Shown in pieces: positions 30,544 to 38,478 of a stretch of 64,000 nt of DNA; the stretch's first letter is position 1; the number at the start of each line of letters is the position of its first letter. The notes beneath the pieces are model-generated. The model made no database searches. It had not been told where the DNA came from and saw nothing but the letters and a program-made list of their open reading frames with translations. The stretch spans positions 1,488,001 through 1,552,000 of the forward strand of contig NZ_OY986431.1 of assembly GCF_963920485.1 (NCBI RefSeq), given 5' to 3'. The translations under genes were made by a program, and so were the position numbers. The stretch is from Cyanobium usitatum str. Tous (lineage in GTDB: Bacteria > Cyanobacteriota > Cyanobacteriia > PCC-6307 > Cyanobiaceae).

Positions 30544-30837
30544 AAAACCCCCACAACGCAGGCCAGAGCAGACCGATCGCGCCAAGCGCGCCTCACCTCT
30601 TCTTAACGTTAGACCCATCTGACATTGGGTGGGCCGCAGTGCCCGCAGCCTTGTCATAAGCCGCTCCAGAAGCGCAAGGCATCCAGGCCTGAGTAGGGGC
30701 TGGTGACGCAACGATCTATCTGGATGCGGTCAGCCGCTTACTTGTATTTCCCCGCTGAACGCCTGGCATCGCGCATGTCGTTGAGTCAGCTGGCTGGAGC
30801 CACACCCCATTCAACAACACCACTTGCGAGGATAAAC

Positions 30838-31322
30838 GTGGCTATTTCTGAAAAGCCAGGTGGCGAAGACCGATGGCCAATGACAGCTAATCCCCCTTTA
30901 GAGCTCCGGGCCGGGACCGCCGCGGTGAAAGCGATCGCCGGGCAGCACGCCGGGAGGCCACCAAGGCTTCTGACCGTCGTGGCACTCCCCGCCGGGCCTA
31001 TGTTCGCCGCCCCGCCCCCCTAGGAAGTGGCGCTCTGCAAGGCGAGCTGGTGAGCAGCGACGGGGCGCGCTGCACCATCAAGGTTTGGGATTTGGGAGAA
31101 GGCGGCGTGTGCGTTTTCACCCAAAGCGACATCGAAAGCCTCACGGGCGACGACTTCACCCTGACAATTTTTGATTGCTACGAGCGGCTCGATCACCGTA
31201 TGAAAGTTCGGCTGGCTTGGCGCACCCAGGAGGGCATCACCTTTTTTCTTGGGCTTGCTTTTGAAACGCCGATCGAATCTGGCCTCTTTTACGAGCGCTA
31301 TCTCGCCGCTAGCCAACGATGA
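30838..31322 (+). CDS. PilZ-domain protein requiring a -1 frameshift
   Basis: A GTG at 30838 preceded by GAGG at six bases gives the frame VAISEKPGGEDRWPMTANPP, which closes at 31023 without a domain. The -1 frame from about 30891 encodes the rest: an Arg-rich lead, RRAYVRRP (the RxxxR motif), IKVWDLGEGGVCVF (the DxSxxG strand, with Gly for Ser), then RLAWRTQEGITFFLGLAFET. That frame has no ATG, GTG or TTG until 31050, which is inside the domain. At the junction, CCCTTTA (30894-30900) lies in the correct phase as C CCT TTA. The joined product would be 161 residues. Either programmed frameshifting, a real mutation or a sequencing error explains this. Confidence 0.6.
30894..30900 (+). promoter_or_regulatory. 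Candidate -1 slippery heptamer C CCT TTA
   Basis: The heptamer fits X XXY YYZ (X = C, Y = T, Z = A) in the reading phase set by the GTG at 30838. Slippage would re-pair the codons CCT TTA as CCC TTT and continue at AGA into the PilZ frame. GC-rich sequence follows, with a possible weak stem GGTGA/TCGCC about 25 bases downstream. Confidence 0.4.
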
Positions 31323-31388
31323 GCGTCGCCTAGGCCACCAAGGGGCTAGCCGGCAATGGAGGACAGTGGATAAATAGCGGCAGAGCTA

Positions 31389-31793
31389 ATGCCCCAGACC
31401 ATGCAAGCCAATTTGACCGGTCTGGTGGCGACCAGAGCGCCCAGGGCAGCCCATGGGGCGGCGGCAGAAACGAGCCAGTCCCAGCGGGGATTCGGTGGAT
31501 CGGGTCAGAGCAAGGCGCGACGCAAAGGGGGCAAAAAGCGCAGCCCGGCGCTGAGCAAGGCCGACTGGGGCCCTCTGGGTAAGCATCCCGATCTTGATGC
31601 GATCGTGGCGCGTCAGCGATTGCACCTGCCCCTGGCTGGGCGGATCGGTGCCGATGACGTCAATCGAGCCTGGAAGAGCGCCGCCGCCGAACACCACCCA
31701 GACCGCGGCGGTAGTCACGACACGATGCAACGGGTAAATGGGGCGCGGGATCTGCTGCTGGGCCGCAGCACCGTGGTGGAAAGGTCAGATTGA
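31389..31793 (+). CDS. J-domain protein
   Basis: This 134-residue protein has a basic, low-complexity first half (SKARRKGGKKRS) and a C-terminal J domain: DDVNRAWKSAAAEHHPDRGG, in which HPD is the DnaK-stimulating tripeptide, followed by MQRVNGARDLLLG. It lacks the G/F and zinc-finger regions, so it is a type III J protein that would recruit DnaK to a specific client. It follows the PilZ gene by 66 bases. Confidence 0.85.
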   Translation: MPQTMQANLTGLVATRAPRAAHGAAAETSQSQRGFGGSGQSKARRKGGKKRSPALSKADWGPLGKHPDLDAIVARQRLHLPLAGRIGADDVNRAWKSAAAEHHPDRGGSHDTMQRVNGARDLLLGRSTVVERSD

Positions 31794-31836
31794 ATAAGTA
31801 ATCGGATGCGGTCCCATCGCCGATGCAACTCCCCTG

Positions 31837-32282
31837 GTGCTGGTGCACGGGCTGCTCGACAACCCCGCCGTTTTCAATGCGCTTAAGCGCTGCCTGGGCG
31901 ACCAGCGCCAACCGCTGTTAATCCCCGAGCTGCCGCTGCGGTTTGGCCTCACCCCCGTCCCCGAGGCGGCCGAACTACTCGGCGGTCATATCGAAGCGGC
32001 CTTTGGGCTGGAGCAACCCGTTGATCTGCTGGGCTTCTCGATCGGCGGCGTAATCGCCCGCACCTGGATCCAGCTGCTGGGCGGCCACCGCCGCACCAGG
32101 CGCTTCATCAGCGTGGGCAGTCCTCAGCAAGGCACCCTCACCGCCCAGCCCTGGCCGGGGTCGACTGCTGCAGCTTTTATTCGGCCATCGACCTAGCCGT
32201 GCTGCCGGTGTGGGCCCATCCCCAGCTGCTGCGCGCCCCCCAATCCGTGCAGCTACTGGCCCAGGAGCTGCTGCGGCCCTGA
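31837..32282 (+). pseudogene. Broken lipase/alpha-beta hydrolase
   Basis: The first part reads as a lipase: VLVHGLLDNPAVFNALKRCL, the nucleophile elbow DLLGFSIGGVIARTW (Ser in GFSIG), and RRFISVGSPQQGTLTAQ. After QPWPG the frame runs to a stop at 32196 in nonsense. The true C-terminus (CCSFYSAIDLAVLPVW, HPQLLRAPQSVQLLAQELL) continues in another frame to a TGA at 32280. Compared with relatives of about 200 residues, a block between the Ser motif and the terminal His region appears to be deleted with a frame change. There is also no good start codon: only GTG at 31837, already inside the first strand. It is probably inactive. Confidence 0.7.
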
Positions 32283-32752
32283 TGACAAATCTTTCTGCGC
32301 TGATGGCTGCCACCTCCAGCGCCCTGGGCTGGCTGCTCTGGAGCCTGCTGGTGGGCTCCCTGGCCAACCGGCTGCCAGCAGCCTGGTTGGAGCGGCAGCA
32401 CTGGTTCTGGCGGCGGCCCTGGCGCGAACAGCCACAGGGCTTTGAAAAGCGGCTGGTGATCCGCCGCTGGAAGCCCTGGCTGCCCGATGCCGGCCACGCC
32501 CTGCCCAATGGGATCGCCAAGGCAAGCCTGGTAGGCCGCGAGCGCCGCAAGCTGGAGCGGCTGGTGCTGGAAACTCGCCGGGCCGAGCTGGTCCATCTGG
32601 CCCTGTGGCTGTTCTGGACCATCACGCCCCTGTGGCTACCGCCGGCGGGGGTGCTGATCAACCTGGCCTTTGCCACCGCCTTCAACCTGCCCTGCCTGTG
32701 GGTGCAGCGCTACAACCGCCTGCGGCTGCAGCGCCTGCTGGGCAAAGGCTGA
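32282..32752 (+). CDS. CrtO-like acyltransferase family membrane protein
   Basis: This protein of 156 residues starts at the ATG at 32282, overlapping the TGA of the lipase remnant (TGATG). It has membrane segments at about 12-32 and two near 105-145. The middle RLVIRRWKPWLPDAGHALPNG resembles the W-K-x-x-L-P-D-G/A-G block of the glycosyl-diaponeurosporenoate acyltransferase (CrtO) family, which in staphylococci finishes staphyloxanthin. Here the substrate is unknown; a carotenoid or glycolipid acyl transfer is possible. The stop abuts that of the convergent glycosidase (TGATCA). Confidence 0.7.
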   Translation: MTNLSALMAATSSALGWLLWSLLVGSLANRLPAAWLERQHWFWRRPWREQPQGFEKRLVIRRWKPWLPDAGHALPNGIAKASLVGRERRKLERLVLETRRAELVHLALWLFWTITPLWLPPAGVLINLAFATAFNLPCLWVQRYNRLRLQRLLGKG

Positions 32753-34933
32753 TCAGGGGCCCAGATCCATTGCCTCGCAATTGATCTCCAGCAGCAAGCC
32801 CCCATCTTCACTGTGTTGGCCAACCCGCAGGCGATGGCAGCCCGCCTCCAGCCAAAAGTGGCTGGAGACTTCATCGAAATAGGCCAGTTGCCGCAGCGGA
32901 ATCAGCAGCTGAAGCCGCCGGCAGTCGCCTGGCTCCAGCGCCGCCCGAGCGAAGCCCACCAGGCTGCGCCGGGGCCGCTCCAGCACCAACCCGGGCGGTT
33001 CGGCGTACACCTGCACCACAACCTCACTGGCCAGCAGGCCGGCATTTTGGGCGGTTACGGCCAGCCGAATTTGATCTGGCTGCAGCTCGGCCTCCGCCTG
33101 GCTGAGGCGCAGCTCTGCGTAGGAGAGCCCAAAGCCGAAGGGGAAGGCGGCCGGATTGCCATCTCGCTGCAGGCGGCGGTAGCCGTGCCAGAGGTCGTAG
33201 CGCACCTGGGGGGCCCGGGGCTCGAAATCAGGCAGGTGCTCGGCGCTGGTGGGAATGGCGAAGGGCAGGCGCCCACTGGGCGACACCTGGCCGAACACCA
33301 CGTCGGCAAGGGCCTCACCGCCCCGCTCGCCCGGATACCAGAGCAGCAGGATCGCCGGCACAGCTCGGCGCCAGGCCTCCATCAAGATTGCCCCACCTCC
33401 CATCAACACCACCACCGTGCGGGGGTTGGCCGCCAGCACGGCCTCGATCAAGGCCACCTGCTCAGCGGGCAGCTCCAGGTTGGTGCGGTCGCCGGCGGCG
33501 AAATCGCCCCCCTGACGCGCCGAGCCATAGCTAGTGATGGCGGCAATCGCCCGGGCCACCGGCGGCCACCAGCGCCGCAGCAGGGGATGGGGGGGCGGTA
33601 TCTGGCGCAGGATCGGCGCGATGTCGCCGGGATGGATGTGCTCCCCCTCCAGGCGCCAGTCGAGGCCCAGCACCAGCAGGGCCGCCTCACAGCTGGCCGC
33701 CAGGCCAGTGGCTTCAGCCAGCCGCTCACCGCTGGCGTAACGCACAGCCCCCGGCGCAGCCGCTGCCTGCAGCCCCTGCAAGGGGGTGACCACCACGCCG
33801 GGTTCTGGCCGGGTGTCGGAGGAGCCGCGATCACCCAGGTTGGCGATGGCGGCCAGGCTGCCGATCACCGCCAGCGAGCGGGCCGGATCCAGGGGCAGCA
33901 GGGCGGGGCCAGGGGGAAAGGCCTCGTTTTGGAGCAGCACGATCGACTTGGTGGCCGCCTCCCGGGCCAGGGCCCGGTGCTCGGCGCAGCCGCGCAGGCT
34001 GGTGGGATAGGAACCCGGGGGCACGGCGAGCTGCACCCGCAGCTGGCGCAGCACGGCGTCATCCAAGCGCTGCTGCGCCAGCCGACCATCAGCAACGGCA
34101 GCAGCCAGGCAACCGGCAAAGATCATGCGGAAGGGCATTTCCAGGTCCTGACCGGCCCGCAGCGCCGCCACGCCATCGCGCACCCCGAAGATGAAATCGG
34201 TCACCACGAAGCCCTGGAATCCCCAGCGCTGCTTGAGGATTTCGTTGAGCAGCGCGGGGTGCTGGCCGCACCACTCGCCATTCACCTGGTTGTAGGCGCT
34301 CATAACCGAGCCCGCCCCGGCCTCCACGCAGGCGCGGAAGTGGGGCAGGTAGAGCTCGTGCAGCACCCGCTCACTCACCTGCACGTCCACCAGGAAGCGG
34401 GAGCTGTCGATCGAGTTGAGGGCGAAATGCTTGACGCAGGCCACGGCGTGGCGCTGAATGCCGCGGGTCATCGCCGCCCCCAGGGCCCCGAGCAGCACTG
34501 GATCTTCGCCATAGGTCTCCTGGGCCCGGCCCCAGCCGGGGTGGCGCAGCAGGTTGACGCACACCGCCGCCAGCCAGTTGGCGCCGAAGCTGCGGGCCTC
34601 GCGGGCCATAACCTCACCGATCCGCTCCTCCAGTTCCACGTCCCAGCAGGCACCGCGGGCAATCGGCGGCGGGAAGGTGGTGGCCCCACCCTTGAGCACC
34701 ACCCCCCGCGGGCCATCAACAAACTGCAACCCGGCTAGCCCCAAGCGCGGCAACACCCCCGCTGGCCAGGGGTGCAGGTGGGAGGCATCGCGGCAGGCGA
34801 TATCAACCATGCCTGGCCAAAAGTCGGTATCTCCCTCCAGCAGGGCCAGCTTCTCGGCGACGCTGAGCTGGGCCAGCAGCTCTTGGGCCCGGCGCTCAAT
34901 CGACTGCTGGTGAGTCTCTGGTGGCGCCGGCAT
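32753..34933 (-). CDS. Glycoside hydrolase family 3 beta-glucosidase
   Basis: The 726-residue enzyme has the GH3 layout: an N-terminal barrel with FVDGPRGVV and KHFALNS, the nucleophile Asp in GFQGFVVTDFIFGV (about 244), a second alpha/beta domain (about 320-560, with SIVLLQNE) and a fibronectin III-like C-terminus (FPFGFGLSYAELRLS). It lacks a signal peptide, so it should act on oligosaccharides or glucosides in the cytosol. GH3 enzymes with this order usually are beta-glucosidases. It stands alone and is convergent with the CrtO-like gene. Confidence 0.92.
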   Translation of the reverse strand: MPAPPETHQQSIERRAQELLAQLSVAEKLALLEGDTDFWPGMVDIACRDASHLHPWPAGVLPRLGLAGLQFVDGPRGVVLKGGATTFPPPIARGACWDVELEERIGEVMAREARSFGANWLAAVCVNLLRHPGWGRAQETYGEDPVLLGALGAAMTRGIQRHAVACVKHFALNSIDSSRFLVDVQVSERVLHELYLPHFRACVEAGAGSVMSAYNQVNGEWCGQHPALLNEILKQRWGFQGFVVTDFIFGVRDGVAALRAGQDLEMPFRMIFAGCLAAAVADGRLAQQRLDDAVLRQLRVQLAVPPGSYPTSLRGCAEHRALAREAATKSIVLLQNEAFPPGPALLPLDPARSLAVIGSLAAIANLGDRGSSDTRPEPGVVVTPLQGLQAAAAPGAVRYASGERLAEATGLAASCEAALLVLGLDWRLEGEHIHPGDIAPILRQIPPPHPLLRRWWPPVARAIAAITSYGSARQGGDFAAGDRTNLELPAEQVALIEAVLAANPRTVVVLMGGGAILMEAWRRAVPAILLLWYPGERGGEALADVVFGQVSPSGRLPFAIPTSAEHLPDFEPRAPQVRYDLWHGYRRLQRDGNPAAFPFGFGLSYAELRLSQAEAELQPDQIRLAVTAQNAGLLASEVVVQVYAEPPGLVLERPRRSLVGFARAALEPGDCRRLQLLIPLRQLAYFDEVSSHFWLEAGCHRLRVGQHSEDGGLLLEINCEAMDLGP

Positions 34934-35450
34934 GGCCTCTTCCCCAGCTGCATAAAAACTAGGAAGCCCGGAGCGCGAGCCCCGGGCTTCTGTTGACCCA
35001 GCTGTGGTGCCTGCCCAGAGGGGTGGGGCGCGGCTGGGCGCAAGTTAGTTAGCAATCAGATCGTGAGATCTGGGTGTCTTCAGTTGTACTGCGGAGCTGC
35101 TGACGCAAGCACCTGGGGCCAGGTGACTAGTGGGACGTCTCGATTAATCCGGGGCACCTAAGGCGGCGCAGTGGAGGCTTTTAAGCCAAGAGACGTCAGA
35201 GATCCGTCGAGAGTGTTGGAGCAGGGGCCGGATCGTCAGCGCGCTCCTGGCAAATGCTCAGGGGGGGTGTCTTCCATCAGTGGAGCCTCCGAATCCCGAT
35301 GTCCACACGATCTCTCCGCCAAGCCAAAAGGGCAACCATCCACACCCCCGCCGCAATGGCTCTTCACCCGCGGAAATCAGACTTCATGAAGGCCGCTTCA
35401 CATCTGAGGCTGGATAGGGCCCAGGATTTCGATCAACTACTTCGGTACCC
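34934..35450. other. Gap of 517 bases with several inverted repeats, possible structured RNA
   Basis: No convincing gene is present. Perfect hairpins stand out: GAAGCCCGG/CCGGGCTTC (34963-34990), CAGATC-GTGA-GATCTG (35057-35072, a GNRA-type loop), and a long-range pair GACGTCTC (35134-35141) with GAGACGTC (35190-35197) that encloses GGCTTTTAAGCC (35176-35187). Such clustering is compatible with an untranslated RNA or long leader of the copper ATPase operon. It does not match tmRNA, RNase P RNA, SRP RNA or a cobalamin riboswitch by eye. Confidence 0.4.
34963..34990 (-). terminator. Possible leftward terminator hairpin
   Basis: Nine-base arms GAAGCCCGG/CCGGGCTTC with a ten-base loop; on the minus strand it is followed by CCTAGTTTTTATG, so the T run is offset by four or five bases. 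It lies just before the glycosidase start, so it would end a leftward transcript from the gap or simply insulate the gene. Confidence 0.4.
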
Positions 35451-35621
35451 ATGCAGAGGAAATCCAGGCTGGGGCTGCTGGCCCTGGCGTTCTTGGCGGC
35501 TTGGGCTACTGGCACGGGAATGGAGCTGCACGCCCCTCAGGCCAAGGCAGGGAGCGCACTAGGTGCACCAACCTGTACAGCAACGCCGCAGCAAAGCGAC
35601 CTGAGGAAGCCGAAGCCTTGA
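35451..35621 (+). CDS. Small secreted peptide coupled to the copper ATPase
   Basis: A 56-residue protein from the ATG at 35451: MQRKSRLGLLALAFLAAW is a textbook signal peptide with cleavage likely after AKA (about residue 33). The short mature part, of about 23 residues (GSALGAPTCTATPQQ and a basic end), contains one Cys; a Met-Glu-Leu-His precedes the cleavage site. Its TGA overlaps the ATG of the copper ATPase (TGATG), so translation is coupled. It could be a periplasmic copper-binding peptide or a regulatory leader. I do not recognise a family, and no strong ribosome-binding site is seen. Confidence 0.65.
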   Translation: MQRKSRLGLLALAFLAAWATGTGMELHAPQAKAGSALGAPTCTATPQQSDLRKPKP

Positions 35622-37753
35622 TGAAATCAACCAACCCCCTAGCCAAAGATCCGATCTGCGGCATGGTCGTGCCCACGGCCACAGCGATCTCGGCCCAGCG
35701 GGCCGGCCGCTCCTACTACTTCTGCAGTCAGGGCTGCCGCCAAACCTTTCTGGCGCCGGAGCAGGAGCTGGGGCGCATGCGGCGGCGCATTGGCATAGCC
35801 CTGAGCGGGGTATTGGCTCTGGCGGTATTGCGAGCGGCTGGCTTCCTAGCCCTTGCTACTGGCGTCAGCCTGCTCAGCTGGGCGCCGATAGCCCAACTGC
35901 CCTGGCTCACCTGGGGGGTTTGGTTATTTCTGCTGGCAACCCCCGTGCAGGTAATTGGCGGCTGGGGCTTCTACACAGGCGCCTGGGCCGCCCTGCAGCG
36001 GCGGGCCCTGAACATGGATGTGCTGATCGCCCTGGGCACCTCAGTGGCCTACCTCTACAGCGTGGTGGTGGTATTCGCGCCCCAGCTACTACCTGTGGGT
36101 GTAGACGAGCGTGGCGTCTACTTCGAGGTGTCGGCGGTGGTGATCGCCTTCGTCTTGATGGGCAAATACATGGAGGAGATCATTAAGCAGCGCTCCTCAG
36201 CGGCGGTGCGGCGGCTGCTGGATCTGCAGCCAGCCACGGCCACGGTGATCCGCTCCGGCCAGGAGATGACCGTGCCCGCCGAAGCCGTTCAACGCGGCGA
36301 TCTAGTGCTGGTGCGGCCGGGAGAAAAGGTGCCTGCCGATGGCGTGGTTATTGATGGTCAGTCTTCGGTGGAAGAAGCACTGATCACCGGTGAATCCCTA
36401 CCGGTGATCAAGCAGGCCGGCTCAGAGCTGATCGGAGGCACGATCAACGGTCGCGGGCTACTGCGCTTTGAGGCCACCCGGGTGGGCGCAGACACTTCCC
36501 TGGCCCAGATCATCCGCATCGTGGAGGAGGCCCAGGCCAGTTCGGCGCCGGTACAGCGCCTGGCAGATCAAGTCACGGCCTGGTTTGTGCCAGCTGTGGT
36601 GGCAGTGGCATTGCTGGCCTTTGCCGTTTGGACCCTGGCTGGCAGCTTCAGCAGCGGGCTGCTGGCCTTCATCGCCGTGCTGGTGATCTCCTGCCCCTGC
36701 GCCCTCGGCATCGCCACACCAGCGGCGTTGATGGTGGGGGTGGGCAAGGGTGCCGAGCTGGGCATCCTGATCCGCAGCGGCGAAGTGCTGGAGCGGGTAG
36801 AGCGGCTCACCACCGTGGTGTTCGACAAGACCGGCACCCTCACCCTGGGCAAGCCTGTGCTCACGGAGGTGGTCGCCAGCGGCCGCAACACAAAGGCATG
36901 GGTATTGCAGCTAGCCGCCTCGATGGAATACGGCTCTGAACATCCACTGGCGGCGGCCCTGCTGGAGGCGGCCGCTGATCAGGGCTTGGAGTTGCTTGCC
37001 ACGGCCCAGTTTCGGGCCCAGGTGGGCGAAGGGGTGCAGGCGGTGGTGGCGGGGCAGGAGATGTGGCTAGGCAACCGCAGCCTGGCGCTGCGCTTTGCGC
37101 CCCAGCTGGCGGAGTCGCTGCAACGATCCATACAACAGCTGGAAACAGCAGGCAACACCGTGATGTTGCTCGGCCAGGGTGAGACGGTGCATGGCCTGAT
37201 AGCGGTGGCCGACAGCTTGCGTCCAGAAGCCCGACAGGCGGTGCAGCTTTTGCAGCGGCGGCGCATTCGGGTGGTGATGCTCAGCGGCGACAACCGCGCC
37301 ACGGCCGAGGCCATTGCCGCCCAGGTGGGCATCACCGAGGTGATCGCCGAGGTGCGCCCGGCGGACAAGGCCGCCACAATTCGGGCCTTGCAGCAGGCGG
37401 GCCAGGTGGTGGCCATGGTGGGCGATGGGGTAAACGATGCACCGGCCCTGGCGACTGCCGACATCGGCATCGCTATCGGCTCTGGTGCGGATGTGGCGAA
37501 GGAAGCGGGAGATTTGCTGCTATTAGGCAACGATCTGCGCGACGTAGTGACGGCCATCGGCCTATCTCAAGCCACGATGACCAAAATCCGCCAAAACCTC
37601 TTCTGGGCTTTCATCTACAACAGCTTGGGGGTGCCGATCGCTGCCCTTGGCTGGCTAAATCCCATGCTGGCCGGGGCAGCGATGGCGCTTAGCTCCCTTT
37701 CAGTGATCGTGAATTCATCGCTACTGCGCAATTACCGCCGGGCCAAGGTGTGA
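35621..37753 (+). CDS. Copper-exporting P1B-type ATPase with an N-terminal YHS domain
   Basis: The 710-residue pump begins with a YHS metal-binding module (DPICGMVV and YYFCSQGCRQTFL, residues about 10-43) in place of the usual HMA domain. The membrane core has the CPC metal site in SCPCALGIATPAAL (about 357), phosphorylation site FDKTGTLT (about 402), actuator ITGESLP, the HP motif EHPLAAAL, and the hinge MVGDGVNDAPALATADIG. The last helices carry YNSLGVPIAALG and MALSSLSVIVNSSLL, the signature of Cu(I) ATPases. It exports copper from the cytoplasm or loads it into thylakoids. The start is the ATG at 35621, one base inside the TGA of the upstream peptide. Confidence 0.93.
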   Translation: MKSTNPLAKDPICGMVVPTATAISAQRAGRSYYFCSQGCRQTFLAPEQELGRMRRRIGIALSGVLALAVLRAAGFLALATGVSLLSWAPIAQLPWLTWGVWLFLLATPVQVIGGWGFYTGAWAALQRRALNMDVLIALGTSVAYLYSVVVVFAPQLLPVGVDERGVYFEVSAVVIAFVLMGKYMEEIIKQRSSAAVRRLLDLQPATATVIRSGQEMTVPAEAVQRGDLVLVRPGEKVPADGVVIDGQSSVEEALITGESLPVIKQAGSELIGGTINGRGLLRFEATRVGADTSLAQIIRIVEEAQASSAPVQRLADQVTAWFVPAVVAVALLAFAVWTLAGSFSSGLLAFIAVLVISCPCALGIATPAALMVGVGKGAELGILIRSGEVLERVERLTTVVFDKTGTLTLGKPVLTEVVASGRNTKAWVLQLAASMEYGSEHPLAAALLEAAADQGLELLATAQFRAQVGEGVQAVVAGQEMWLGNRSLALRFAPQLAESLQRSIQQLETAGNTVMLLGQGETVHGLIAVADSLRPEARQAVQLLQRRRIRVVMLSGDNRATAEAIAAQVGITEVIAEVRPADKAATIRALQQAGQVVAMVGDGVNDAPALATADIGIAIGSGADVAKEAGDLLLLGNDLRDVVTAIGLSQATMTKIRQNLFWAFIYNSLGVPIAALGWLNPMLAGAAMALSSLSVIVNSSLLRNYRRAKV

Positions 37754-37897
37754 ACTAAACGCGGATGCTGCGTGCCATATAGCGGGATGGAATTGCTGAT
37801 GCAGCTACGCGGCGACGCTATACAGATCGGCTCGACCAAATACCTAGCGAATTAGCAGAACAATAAATAGACAAGAGCGGCAGCTTAAACGGCAAAA

Positions 37898-37996
37898 CTA
37901 GACAGGCGGAGCTATACCCTTGGTGAGCAGGTAAACACCTATGTACATAATTAAAAAAGTCAAAAGCAAGCCGCCCACAAATAATTTTCCGTCCAT
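37898..37996 (-). CDS. Possible 32-residue single-span membrane peptide
   Basis: ATG at 37996 to TAG at 37898 encodes MDGKLFVGGLLLTFLIMYIG followed by VYLLTKGIAPPV: an N-terminal hydrophilic start, one membrane helix and a short tail. Size and layout resemble small photosystem or cytochrome subunits, but I cannot match it to one. There is no ribosome-binding site in the AT-rich leader. It could be a chance frame in AT-rich DNA. Confidence 0.35.
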   Translation of the reverse strand: MDGKLFVGGLLLTFLIMYIGVYLLTKGIAPPV

Positions 37997-38150
37997 TGAT
38001 TTTAAGCTGATTTTCAACTCAACACTTTAGCGAGGGAAAGCCCCATGCACCACTTGCTCCGGCGGCAGGAGGGGCGCATGCCGCCGCGGTTAACTGGGCC
38101 GCCCAATTGAATTACAGAACCCTCTCAACAAAACTGCCTTACCGATAAAA

Positions 38151-38168
38151 TCAGATGAATTCATCTGA
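38151..38168. promoter_or_regulatory. Perfect 18-base palindrome
   Basis: TCAGATGAATTCATCTGA reads the same on both strands. It lies in the AT-rich gap, about 140 bases downstream of the tRNA-Lys gene. It looks like an operator for a dimeric regulator, or a short cruciform; no partner site is seen. Confidence 0.35.
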
Positions 38169-38309
38169 TGACTAAATTTAGAAATGAGCCCTAAATAAAA
38201 CCGAAATACAGCTTGCAATTAATTTTTATCGCCAACCATTGCAATAAATCAAAAGCTATCTACAAACAGAAGGCTTATTCGCAGGCCTAATACTTGATTT
38301 TCTTGTAAA

Positions 38310-38381
38310 TGGGTCGCCTGAGATTCGAACTCAGGACCAATCGGTTAAAAGCCGAGTGCTCTACCGCTGAGCTAGCGACCC
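38310..38381 (-). tRNA. tRNA-Lys (TTT)
   Basis: A 72-base cloverleaf: acceptor GGGTCGC/GCGACCC, D stem GCTC/GAGC, anticodon stem CTCGG/CCGAT (one mismatch-prone closing pair) with loop CTTTTAA, and T stem CTGAG/CTCAG with TTCGAAT. The discriminator is A and CCA is not encoded. It reads leftward. Confidence 0.95.
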
Positions 38382-38478
38382 GCGCCCTTCGGCACTTATG
38401 GAACGTATCACCCAGGGGCGACCTCCACCAAGGGTGCCTAGGCAGCCGTGAGAATGGCCTAACAACGGGCCCCAGCGG

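Larger units (their letters stand above)
37754..38309. other. AT-rich intergenic island of 556 bases
   Basis: Base composition drops sharply compared with both sides. The segment contains a possible 32-codon minus-strand frame (37898-37996), a GC-rich hairpin CGGCGGCA/TGCCGCCG (38060-38086) and a perfect 18-base palindrome (38151-38168). No long gene, tRNA or known RNA is seen. Confidence 0.6.

Noticed and set aside
35171-35389. 72-codon frame beginning MEAFKPRDVRD
   Set aside because: Runs across the strongest inverted repeats, lacks any domain or hydrophobic pattern and has no ribosome-binding site.
34934-35450. tmRNA, RNase P RNA, SRP RNA or cobalamin riboswitch
   Set aside because: None of the conserved cores of these RNAs is visible in the gap upstream of the copper operon.
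37787-37855. Short plus-strand frame MELLMQLRGDAIQIGSTKYL
   Set aside because: Only 22 codons, hydrophilic, no domain and just after the copper ATPase; most likely chance.
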